This document shows, one piece after another, positions 1-6,464 of a stretch of 13,003 nt of DNA. The stretch is taken from positions 1-13,003 of the forward strand of contig CAIOKL010000144.1 of the NCBI GenBank assembly GCA_903858915.1, in the 5' to 3' direction. How positions within the stretch are numbered: the stretch's first letter is position 1; each line of letters opens with the position of its first letter. A program made the translations under genes and the position numbers. The notes beneath the pieces are model-generated. The model searched no databases. It was not told the DNA's origin and saw only the letters and a list, made by a program, of their open reading frames with translations. This DNA comes from an uncultured Alphaproteobacteria bacterium (GTDB lineage: Bacteria; Pseudomonadota; Alphaproteobacteria; Rickettsiales; UBA1997).

Positions 1-2
1 CG

Positions 3-479
3 GTTTATGACAAACTATTATTTGCTACGCTAGCAATGCTTTTCACAACATTTTTAGCCATTTTTACAAGCTATATTTTAACTAGAAAAATTCCAAAAGT
101 TGCAACATTTTCCGCGTGCATTCTCGGATTTTTTTGTGGATTAACAATTTTTTTTGACGATGAATATTATATAAAAATTAAACCAACAATTATAAATTTA
201 ATTTTTGCCGGAATATTATTTTATGGAAATTATGCACAAAAACCAATGTTAAAATATTTGCTTGGCGAGCAAATAAAAATGAACTTTAAAAATTGGCAAA
301 TTTTATCTTTTCGTTGGGCATGTTTTTTTTGCTCTTTGGCAATTTTAAATGAAATTATTTGGAGAAATTTTTCAACGGATTTTTGGGTGCAGTTTAAAGT
401 TTTTGGTATGATGACAATTTCGATGGCGTTTACTCTTTCGCAGATTCCTTTCATAATTAAAGCGCAAAAATCCGATTAA
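3..479 (+). CDS. yciB: YciB / septation protein A, inner-membrane protein, 5' end cut by the window
   Basis: YciB (IspZ, septation protein A) is a small polytopic inner-membrane protein linked to cell-envelope integrity, elongation and division. The reading frame is open from base 3, and its first residues (VYDKLLFATLAM) align with the region around residue 20 of E. coli YciB (IYDIYAATAAL). The ATG at 36 is therefore probably internal, and about 20 residues lie outside the window. The 158 visible residues contain several hydrophobic segments and family landmarks: GxxxGLTIFFDDEYYIKIKPT, then LFYGN, KPMLKYLLG, RWACFF, WVQFKVFGM and a final IPFI segment before a short polar tail. The gene converges with mreC, with only 11 nt between stops. 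Family assignment is strong; the exact start cannot be given from this window. Confidence 0.88.
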   Translation, partial: VYDKLLFATLAMLFTTFLAIFTSYILTRKIPKVATFSACILGFFCGLTIFFDDEYYIKIKPTIINLIFAGILFYGNYAQKPMLKYLLGEQIKMNFKNWQILSFRWACFFCSLAILNEIIWRNFSTDFWVQFKVFGMMTISMAFTLSQIPFIIKAQKSD

Positions 480-490
480 GATTTTTTAAA

Positions 491-1327
491 TTAATAATCA
501 ATAATCGTAACGATATTTAGGCTATTAATATCTTCAATTCCCGAAACATAAACTGAATTTTTATCAATTTTTCTAACTATGCCGATGAGTAATCCCGGTG
601 GAACTGCATCACCATCGCTTGAGGTAAATATTTTATCGCCAACGGCAATTTGATGATTCTTAGGAAGATATAAAATTTCCATTAAGCCACTGTTATTTCC
701 GGCGAGAATCCCTCTATTTCTAGCTCTAGAGGCGATTATTGGAATGCGAGAACTTGAGTCGGTTAATAAAAGTATTCGTGATTTATCTTCGAAAACTTCG
801 GAAACTCTGCCGATAACTCCGCGATTGCCGGCAATAATTTGCCCCTCTTTAATATCGCGACTTTGCCCCGAATCAATTAATAATTTTTGGTCAAAAGCTT
901 GATGTGACATTCCTATTACTCGAGCGATTTTGTAGTTTTCAGTTTTTGATTTTACGAAATTTAAAGCGCTTCGCAATTCTTTATTTTCTTGATGAATTGC
1001 AAGTGAAGTAAGGTAATAATTTTGTAATTTAAATAACTCTTCCCTTAATTGAATATTCTCTTTTTTTGCCATTGCTAATTTGTTAAAATTAACAATCAAA
1101 TCAATCGATGAGTTAATCGGAAGTGATACTATTTTAATAATCGGAGTTGATATTGTTATGAAACTATTGCTGATTTTACTGCTAAAATCTTGATTAATTT
1201 TTGAAGTTATTAAGCAAATGATGCACAGAAAAATAAAAAACATAGTTTCAATTTTGCGAAAAACTAAATTGAAACTATGTTGAATTATCAGGTTTGATCT
1301 GGGCGTGTGGTTTAGATAGCTGGTCAT
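491..1327 (-). CDS. mreC: Rod shape-determining protein MreC
   Basis: MreC is a bitopic inner-membrane protein of the elongasome that links cytoplasmic MreB to periplasmic peptidoglycan synthases. The 278-residue protein has a cytoplasmic N-terminus, one membrane helix at about 29-45 (MFFIFLCIICLI), a coiled-coil-like stretch at about 80-125, and the periplasmic beta domain at about 133-276. Family signatures include GVIGRVSEV, LLTDSSSRIPI, RNRGILAG, VGDKIFTSSDG and PPGLLIG. The length is normal for a short MreC. It lies 20 nt downstream of mreB as the last gene of leuA-mreB-mreC. No Shine-Dalgarno sequence precedes the ATG at 1327. Met29 is an alternative start but would leave no cytoplasmic tail. 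mreD does not follow; the next gene converges. A perfect hairpin lies inside the coding region near the 5' end. Confidence 0.93.
   Translation of the reverse strand: MTSYLNHTPRSNLIIQHSFNLVFRKIETMFFIFLCIICLITSKINQDFSSKISNSFITISTPIIKIVSLPINSSIDLIVNFNKLAMAKKENIQLREELFKLQNYYLTSLAIHQENKELRSALNFVKSKTENYKIARVIGMSHQAFDQKLLIDSGQSRDIKEGQIIAGNRGVIGRVSEVFEDKSRILLLTDSSSRIPIIASRARNRGILAGNNSGLMEILYLPKNHQIAVGDKIFTSSDGDAVPPGLLIGIVRKIDKNSVYVSGIEDINSLNIVTIIDY
1239..1281 (-). repeat. Perfect 16-bp inverted repeat (hairpin) inside mreC
   Basis: The arms at 1239-1254 (AACATAGTTTCAATTT) and 1266-1281 (AAATTGAAACTATGTT) are exact reverse complements separated by 11 nt. In the mreC mRNA the hairpin occupies roughly nt 47-89 of the coding region, and the ATG of Met29 lies in its 3' arm. 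The codons are ordinary and the frame is intact. The stem is too long to be an easy chance event in 13 kb, even at this base composition. No run of U follows it, so it does not look like a simple terminator. Confidence 0.85.
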
Positions 1328-1347
1328 TGAAAATAAATTTAATGATT

Positions 1348-2388
1348 TTAGTCTTGTCTAAATAAAGTTGCTCTGAACATTTTGGTATTTTCTAAAACTT
1401 TACCGCATCCGTTCACTACGCAAAGCAAAGGATCTTCAGCGACGAAGACAGGTAAACCAGTTGCTTGTCTAATAACATGATCAAGATTTTTTAATAAAGC
1501 TCCGCCACCAGAAAGAACGATTCCTCTTTCAACGATATCAGAAGAAAGTTCGGGAGGAGTGCATTCGAGGGCAACTTTAATCGCATCAACGATTTGTTCG
1601 ACTGGCTCCATCAAGCTTTCGGCAATTTGGCGTTCAGTTAAAATCATTTCTTTAGGAATTCCGTTTGATAAATCGCGACCTTTAACTTCTACGACTAAGC
1701 CGTCGCCTTGCTCAGGAGGGCATGCGGCGCCAATATTTTTCTTAATTCTTTCAGCGGTTGATTCGCCGATTAATAAATTTTGATAACGGCGAATATAAGA
1801 AATGATAGCCTCATCCATTTTGTCTCCGCCAACGCGAACTGAACGAGAATAAACAATGCCACCAAGTGATAAAATTCCAACTTCGGTTGTTCCGCCACCA
1901 ATGTCAACAATCATTGAGCCTGTAGGTTCAGTAACGGGAAGGTTAGCGCCAATTGCTGCGGCCATTGGCTCTTCGATTAGATAAACTTCATTAGCGCCAG
2001 CGCCTTCTGCGGCGTCTTGAATAGCTCTTCTTTCAACTGGAGTTGAGCCAGATGGAACGCAAATAATAATTTGTGGGCCTAACCAACTTTTAGTTTGATT
2101 AACTTCGCGAATAAAATGTTTAATCATTTCGGCGGCGACTTTGAAATCAGCGATAACGCCGTCTTTCAAAGGACGAATAGCCTCGATTTTTGCAGGCGTA
2201 CGACCTAACATCATTTTGGCGGTATTGCCGAAAGCGCAAGTGACGGATTTTCCGCCTTCGCTTAAAACTGCAACAACCGATGGCTCATTGAGAACAACGC
2301 CTTGGCCACGAACATAAACTAAAGTGTTAGCGGTGCCAAGATCGATAGCAATATCTTTTGAGGTAAATGAAAATAATTTTGGGAACAT
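1348..2388 (-). CDS. mreB: Rod shape-determining protein MreB (actin-like ATPase)
   Basis: MreB is the bacterial actin homologue. It polymerises under the inner membrane and directs elongasome peptidoglycan synthesis. The start at 2388 is chosen over the in-frame upstream ATG at 2424 because AGGAG lies 5 nt before it, and because it gives the classic start MFPKLFSFTSKDIAIDLGTA and a length of 346 (E. coli 347). Residues 1-9 are the amphipathic membrane-binding segment. The ATP-binding elements are all present: DLGTANT at 16-22, IEEP at 138-141, VDIGGGTTE at 161-169 and LSGGGALL at 292-299. The Shine-Dalgarno overlaps the leuA stop codon, so translation is probably coupled to leuA. mreC follows after 20 nt. 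Identification is essentially certain. Confidence 0.98.
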   Translation of the reverse strand: MFPKLFSFTSKDIAIDLGTANTLVYVRGQGVVLNEPSVVAVLSEGGKSVTCAFGNTAKMMLGRTPAKIEAIRPLKDGVIADFKVAAEMIKHFIREVNQTKSWLGPQIIICVPSGSTPVERRAIQDAAEGAGANEVYLIEEPMAAAIGANLPVTEPTGSMIVDIGGGTTEVGILSLGGIVYSRSVRVGGDKMDEAIISYIRRYQNLLIGESTAERIKKNIGAACPPEQGDGLVVEVKGRDLSNGIPKEMILTERQIAESLMEPVEQIVDAIKVALECTPPELSSDIVERGIVLSGGGALLKNLDHVIRQATGLPVFVAEDPLLCVVNGCGKVLENTKMFRATLFRQD

Positions 2389-2393
2389 GATTT

Positions 2394-2398
2394 CTCCT
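2394..2398 (-). promoter_or_regulatory. Shine-Dalgarno AGGAG that sets the mreB start
   Basis: On the minus strand the sequence reads TTAGGAGAAATCATG. AGGAG is 5 nt before the ATG at 2388, and its first two bases belong to the leuA stop codon TAG (2399-2397). It is the only strong ribosome-binding site among the genes here and decides the mreB start. Confidence 0.85.
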
Positions 2399-3908
2399 AA
2401 TGGTTTTTTAATTTTTCTAAACAATTTATATAAGCGATTGCTGAAGCAACTAAAACATTAGTGCTGGCACCACTTGCAGAATAAATTCGATTATCTTTTT
2501 TAAGACGAACGAGGACATTAGCTTGCGCATCGGTTCCTTCGGTTACAGCCTCAACTTTGTAGAGTTCAAGCTTTGATCCGTTAGGAATAATTTTATCAAT
2601 TGCAGAAAAAATTGCGTCAACTGGACCGTCTTTAGAAACAAAACTAGTTTGTTCAATATTGGAGTCAATTCTTATTTTTATAAAAATTTTAGCATCTTTA
2701 TTATTTCCGCAATCAACATCGAGTTCTAAAAGTTGATAATGTGCTTGATTTTCAATGATTGAGCCGTCAATTAAAGAAACTAAATCTTCATTAGAAATTT
2801 CTTTTTTCTTGTCGGCTAAATCTTTAAATCTCAAAAAAGATTCATTGATAATTTCTTCGGATAAATCATAACCTAATTCTTTTAAACGATCTTTGAAAGC
2901 TGAACGACCTGAAAGCTTGCCAAGTGTTAAAGAAGTTTTTTCAATGCCAACCGATTGCGGAGTTATAATTTCATAAGTTGCACGATGTTTTAACATGCCA
3001 TCTTGATGAATTCCACTTTCGTGAGAAAAAGCGTTGGCGCCTACAATTGCTTTATTCGGTTGAACTACGAAACCAGTGATATTTGAAACTAATTTTGAAA
3101 TTCTTGAAATCATTGTTGTGTCAATATTCGTTTCGAAATTATAAATATCGGAACGAGTTTTTATAGCCATAACAATTTCTTCGAGAGCCGCATTACCCGC
3201 TCTCTCACCGATGCCATTGATTGTGCATTCAATTTGCCTTGCACCCGCGCGCATCGCCGATAAAGAATTAGCAACCGCCAATCCGAGATCATCGTGACAA
3301 TGAGCGGAAATTATAGCTTTATCGATGTTTGTAACATTGTTTTTTATGGCAGTAATTAAAGCAAAATATTCTTCGGGAGTTGTGTAGCCAACAGTGTCGG
3401 GAATGTTGATAGTTGTTGCTCCGGCATCGATTGCAGTTTCGATGGCTTTAAATAAAAAATCGTGTTTTGAACGGGTGGCATCTTCGGGTGACCAATCAAC
3501 TTCATCGCATAAATTTCGAGCAAGCCCAACGCTGTCTTTGATAGCTTCAAGGACTTGTTCTTGCGACATTTTAAGTTTGAATTCCATGTGAATTGGTGAA
3601 GTCGCGATGAAAGTATGAATTCGTGAACAGTGCGCTCCTTTCAAGGCTTTGGCGGTAATTTCAATATCATTTTTTTTGGCACGAGCTAAGCCACAAATTG
3701 TAGAATTTTTTATAGTTTTAGCAATGCGATTAACTGCTGAAAAATCACCTTCCGATGCAGCTGGGAAGCCAGCTTCTATAACATCGACGCGCATTTTTTC
3801 AAGAGCTTTAGCAATCAGTAATTTTTCTTCAATGTTCATGGTGGCGCCGGGAGCTTGCTCGCCGTCGCGAAGAGTGGTATCAAAAATAATTATTTTTTCT
3901 TTCGCCAT
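2397..3908 (-). CDS. leuA: 2-isopropylmalate synthase
   Basis: LeuA condenses acetyl-CoA with 2-oxoisovalerate, the first committed step of leucine synthesis. From the ATG at 3908 it has 503 residues. The catalytic TIM barrel opens with FDTTLRDGEQAPGA; metal ligands are visible as Asp15, His203 and His205 (SAHCHDD), and Asn239 in GERAGN. The HESGIHQDG and KLSGRSAF linker motifs follow, then the C-terminal leucine-sensing domain (about 375-503) containing GTDAQANVLVR. The protein is therefore full length and should be feedback-regulated, rather than a truncated or homocitrate-type relative. An in-frame ATG at 3947 would add 13 residues, but it falls almost at the predicted transcription start; MAKEK at 3908 is the more family-like start. 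Neither has a Shine-Dalgarno. It heads the operon with mreB and mreC. Confidence 0.96.
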   Translation of the reverse strand: MAKEKIIIFDTTLRDGEQAPGATMNIEEKLLIAKALEKMRVDVIEAGFPAASEGDFSAVNRIAKTIKNSTICGLARAKKNDIEITAKALKGAHCSRIHTFIATSPIHMEFKLKMSQEQVLEAIKDSVGLARNLCDEVDWSPEDATRSKHDFLFKAIETAIDAGATTINIPDTVGYTTPEEYFALITAIKNNVTNIDKAIISAHCHDDLGLAVANSLSAMRAGARQIECTINGIGERAGNAALEEIVMAIKTRSDIYNFETNIDTTMISRISKLVSNITGFVVQPNKAIVGANAFSHESGIHQDGMLKHRATYEIITPQSVGIEKTSLTLGKLSGRSAFKDRLKELGYDLSEEIINESFLRFKDLADKKKEISNEDLVSLIDGSIIENQAHYQLLELDVDCGNNKDAKIFIKIRIDSNIEQTSFVSKDGPVDAIFSAIDKIIPNGSKLELYKVEAVTEGTDAQANVLVRLKKDNRIYSASGASTNVLVASAIAYINCLEKLKNH

Positions 3909-3956
3909 GTGATTTAAAGTTGCATTCTTGAAATTTTTTTCATACATTTTAACAAA

Positions 3957-3984
3957 ATTATAAAACTTAAAAACACAAAATCAA
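3957..3984 (-). promoter_or_regulatory. Predicted sigma-70 promoter of leuA-mreB-mreC
   Basis: Minus strand: -35 TTGATT (3984-3979), a 16-nt spacer, and a perfect -10 TATAAT (3962-3957). Transcription would start near 3950, giving a leader of about 40 nt to the ATG at 3908. The core TTATAA is symmetrical and could also serve as a -10 (TATAAA, 3959-3964) for the divergent plus-strand gene, although no convincing -35 is seen on that side. Confidence 0.55.
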
Positions 3985-3999
3985 TTCAAAATTTTTGAA
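3985..3999. repeat. 15-bp dyad TTCAAAA-T-TTTTGAA before the carboxypeptidase gene
   Basis: A perfect 7-bp dyad with a 1-nt centre lies between the leuA -35 element and the ATG at 4002. It could be an operator in the divergent region. A dyad of this size is expected about once or twice by chance in 13 kb of such A+T-rich DNA, so the functional reading is weak. Confidence 0.2.
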
Positions 4000-4001
4000 A
4001 A

Positions 4002-4958
4002 ATGCCTCATTATAAAAATATAATTGATATCGCTTCAATCGCGACTCCATGCACTTTTGAAGAAAATGATTTAATAAAAAAAATTCTTGTTAAAAATAAT
4101 TTTGAAGTAAATTTTTTTAATGAAAAAAAAGTTTCAATTAATGAACCGCAAAATCATCATTTCGCAAGCGTCGAGGCTTATGAGCGGTTTTTAAATTTTA
4201 AAGAAGCGAGTGAAAATGTTGATTCAAAAATAATTTGGTGTAATCGTGGAGGCTACGGCAGTGCGGATATTTTGCCATTTTTATATCAAATGCCCAAACC
4301 TAAAAATAAAAAAATTTTAATCGGTTTTAGTGATATAGTTTCGATCACCACTTTTGTTCAAAAAAATTGGGGTTGGAAAGTGGTTTGCGCACCAATGTTA
4401 TCGCAGATTTTGAAGAATAAAATTTCTGCGCAATCGCAACAAATAATTTTTGATTTAATTCATGGAAAAATTACCGAATTAAATTACGATTTAAAATTAT
4501 TAAAAGGCGTTGCAAGTGCCGTGGAAGCTGAAATTGTCGGTGGTTGCGTAAGTGTTTTAGCAGGAAATTATGCCACGAAAAATCAATTAAATTGGCGTAA
4601 TAAAATTTTATTTTTAGAAGATGAGGGTGAAGACGGCGAAAGGCTTGAGCGCTATTTTACGCAAATTGCTTTTATGATTAATGAAAAAAAATCTTCGCCA
4701 AAAGCCATTTTATTGGGAAATTTTTTAGAAGGTAATGATTTTGGCAATCCGCAATCGCAAAAAATTAACACCGCAATTCAAAAATTTTGTGATAAAATTA
4801 AAGATATTGCAATTTGGCAAGAAACCAGCAATTCTCTAGGGCATTCCTTTAATCAAAAACCTTTAATTTTAGGAATTAAAAGTAAAATTTTAACTCAAGG
4901 AAAAATTTCGCAAAAAATTAATTTGAGTTTTTTTTCTAAAAAGTTAAAAATAAAATAA
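4002..4958 (+). CDS. LD-carboxypeptidase (peptidase family S66, LdcA-like)
   Basis: S66 enzymes remove the terminal D-alanine from murein tetrapeptides in the cytoplasm during peptidoglycan recycling; some relatives act on other peptides such as microcin C. In this 318-residue protein the catalytic triad can be placed by motif: Ser110 in LIGFSDI, Glu206 in LFLEDEGED, and His281 in GHSFNQKPLILG. The substrate-loop motif NRGGYGSADILPFL lies at 81-94, and VGGCVSVLAGN at 179-189 is also typical. There is no signal peptide, in line with a cytoplasmic enzyme. The gene is divergent from leuA and lies 34 nt upstream of nuoD on the same strand. No Shine-Dalgarno precedes the ATG. The exact substrate cannot be told from sequence. 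Confidence 0.9.
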   Translation: MPHYKNIIDIASIATPCTFEENDLIKKILVKNNFEVNFFNEKKVSINEPQNHHFASVEAYERFLNFKEASENVDSKIIWCNRGGYGSADILPFLYQMPKPKNKKILIGFSDIVSITTFVQKNWGWKVVCAPMLSQILKNKISAQSQQIIFDLIHGKITELNYDLKLLKGVASAVEAEIVGGCVSVLAGNYATKNQLNWRNKILFLEDEGEDGERLERYFTQIAFMINEKKSSPKAILLGNFLEGNDFGNPQSQKINTAIQKFCDKIKDIAIWQETSNSLGHSFNQKPLILGIKSKILTQGKISQKINLSFFSKKLKIK

Positions 4959-4992
4959 TCGATTTTTTAAAGAAAATAATTTTATTGATAAA

Positions 4993-6174
4993 GTGACTTC
5001 TGCAAATCAAAATAAAAACATGACCATTAATTTTGGTCCACAACATCCCGCGGCTCATGGAGTTTTGCGTTTAGTTCTTGAAATGGATGGCGAGGTTATA
5101 ACTCGTGCCGATCCGCATATTGGCTTGCTTCATCGCGGAACCGAAAAACTGATCGAATATAAAACTTATCTTCAAGCCGTCCCATATTTTGATCGCCTAG
5201 ATTATGTTTCGCCAATGTGCCAAGAACATGCTTACGCCTTGGCGGTAGAGAAGTTGCTCGGTTGCAATATTCCGCGTCGTGCGCAATTTATTCGCGTGAT
5301 GTTTTCGGAAATTACGCGCCTTTTAAATCACATTATGGCAATTACCACTCAAGCCCTTGATGTTGGCGCGATGACGCCACTTTTATGGATGTTTGAAGAG
5401 CGCGAAAAAATGATGGGATTTTATGAAAAAGTTTCGGGTGCGAGAATGCACTCAGCTTATATTCGCCCCGGTGGAGTGCATCAAGATTTGCCGGCGGGAT
5501 TGCTTGAAGAAATCGCCGATTTCATTAAGCAATTTCCGAAAAAAATTAACGACATGGAAAATCTTTTAACCGAAAATCGTATTTTTAAACAAAGGATGGT
5601 TGATATCGGAGTGGTGTCGCACCAACAGGCTCTTGACTGGGGATTTTCTGGCCCGATGATTCGTGGCTCAGGAATCGCTTGGGATTTGCGCAAAAGTCAG
5701 CCTTATGAAATTTATGGCGAACTCGATTTCGATATTCCAATTGGCAAAAATGGCGACTCCTACGACCGTTATTTAATTCGTGTTCAAGAAATGTATGAAT
5801 CGATTAAAATCATTGAACAATGCATCGCTAAAATTCCAAATGGCGAAGTGATGACGGATGACAAAAGAGTTGCTCCGCCAAAAAGATCCGACATGAAAAA
5901 TTCGATGGAAAGTTTAATAAATCATTTCAAACTTTACACCGAAGGTTATCGCGTTCCCGCCGGCGAAGTATATGGTTGCGTTGAGGCGCCGAAAGGTGAA
6001 TTCGGAGTTTATATAATTTCCGATGGTTCAAATAAACCGCATCGTTGTCGTCTCCGCACCCCTGGATTTGCCCATTTGCAAGGTTTGGAATTTATGGTAA
6101 AAGGCAATTTATTAGCCGATGTCGTTACGGTAATTTCAACGCAAGATATTGTATTTGGAGAAGTTGATAGATAA
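4993..6174 (+). CDS. nuoD: NADH-quinone oxidoreductase subunit D (Complex I 49-kDa)
   Basis: NuoD is a peripheral-arm subunit of proton-pumping Complex I and lines the quinone site together with NuoB. The protein has 393 residues from a GTG at 4993, or 384 from the ATG at 5020; the longer form matches the short polar lead-in common before MTINFGPQHPAAHGVL. Key quinone-site residues fit Thermus Nqo4 with a constant offset of 16: His22 (His38), Tyr71 (Tyr87) and Asp123 (Asp139). Other landmarks are HIGLLHRGTEKL, RPGGVHQDLP and the C-terminal DIVFGEVDR. The gene is intact. Its neighbours are an S66 peptidase and rpmJ, so it stands apart from nuoC and nuoE, with which it normally forms an operon. 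Confidence 0.98.
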   Translation: MTSANQNKNMTINFGPQHPAAHGVLRLVLEMDGEVITRADPHIGLLHRGTEKLIEYKTYLQAVPYFDRLDYVSPMCQEHAYALAVEKLLGCNIPRRAQFIRVMFSEITRLLNHIMAITTQALDVGAMTPLLWMFEEREKMMGFYEKVSGARMHSAYIRPGGVHQDLPAGLLEEIADFIKQFPKKINDMENLLTENRIFKQRMVDIGVVSHQQALDWGFSGPMIRGSGIAWDLRKSQPYEIYGELDFDIPIGKNGDSYDRYLIRVQEMYESIKIIEQCIAKIPNGEVMTDDKRVAPPKRSDMKNSMESLINHFKLYTEGYRVPAGEVYGCVEAPKGEFGVYIISDGSNKPHRCRLRTPGFAHLQGLEFMVKGNLLADVVTVISTQDIVFGEVDR

Positions 6175-6177
6175 AAT

Positions 6178-6205
6178 TTGACATTTGCAATTTTTAAAAT
6201 ATCAT
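6178..6205 (+). promoter_or_regulatory. Predicted sigma-70 promoter of rpmJ-hemC-pepP
   Basis: A perfect -35 TTGACA (6178-6183), a 16-nt spacer, and a -10 TATCAT (6200-6205) begin 3 nt after the nuoD stop. This is the best plus-strand promoter I can see in the window. Transcription would start near 6212 and leave about 110 nt of leader before the rpmJ ATG. Confidence 0.6.
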
Positions 6206-6211
6206 TTTCGC

Positions 6212-6225
6212 CCTAATTTTTTAGG
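6212..6225 (+). terminator. Weak hairpin after nuoD / at the rpmJ transcript start
   Basis: CCTAA-TTTT-TTAGG forms a 5-bp stem with a 4-nt loop and is followed by TTTATTTAAATTTTA. It could end the nuoD transcript, or fold at the 5' end of the rpmJ transcript, since it lies right at the predicted start point. The stem is short, so confidence is low. Confidence 0.25.
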
Positions 6226-6306
6226 TTTATTTAAATTTTATTATCCAGTAGCTATTTCTAGTTAAAAATATTTTAATTTTTAAAAATCTAAATTTTATAT
6301 AAACCT
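6223..6306 (+). other. Imperfect long-range inverted repeat in the rpmJ leader
   Basis: AGGTTTAT (6223-6230) is exactly complementary to ATAAACCT (6299-6306), and pairing resumes inward for 4 more bp (6232-6235 with 6294-6297). It would close a domain ending 15 nt before the rpmJ ATG. Its outer bases (6223-6225) are also the 3' arm of the small hairpin at 6212-6225, so the two structures exclude each other. No known riboswitch class is recognised. The rest of the leader is A/T-rich with no other clear signal. Confidence 0.3.
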
Positions 6307-6321
6307 GTTATTTTTTTTAAG

Positions 6322-6447
6322 ATGAAAATTTATAATTCAATAAAATCGGCTAAAAAAAGAGACAAAAACTGCAAAGTAGTGCGCAGAAAAGGTCGTCTTT
6401 ACATTATTAACAAAGTAAATCCTCGCTTCAAAGCTCGTCAAGGTTAA
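6322..6447 (+). CDS. rpmJ: 50S ribosomal protein L36 (41-residue alphaproteobacterial form)
   Basis: L36 is a very small protein of the large ribosomal subunit. The 41 residues begin MKIYNSIKSAKKRD and end KVNPRFKARQG, the pattern of the alphaproteobacterial form with its central VRRKGRLYIINK strand. Only one cysteine (Cys17) remains, so this is the form without the zinc ribbon's four ligands. It is too short for ordinary length cut-offs. The ATG follows TTTTTTTTAAG with no real Shine-Dalgarno. hemC starts 17 nt after its stop. It sits behind a strong promoter and a long leader, consistent with high, possibly regulated expression. Confidence 0.96.
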   Translation: MKIYNSIKSAKKRDKNCKVVRRKGRLYIINKVNPRFKARQG

Positions 6448-6464
6448 TTTATTTGTAATTTAAG

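Noticed and set aside
36..479. ATG at 36 as the true start of yciB
   Set aside because: The frame is open to the window edge, and the residues before this ATG align with family sequence, so the real start is upstream.
2389..2424. Upstream ATG at 2424 as the mreB start
   Set aside because: It would overlap the end of leuA, lacks a ribosome-binding site, and adds 12 residues not found in the family, while 2388 has AGGAG at good spacing.
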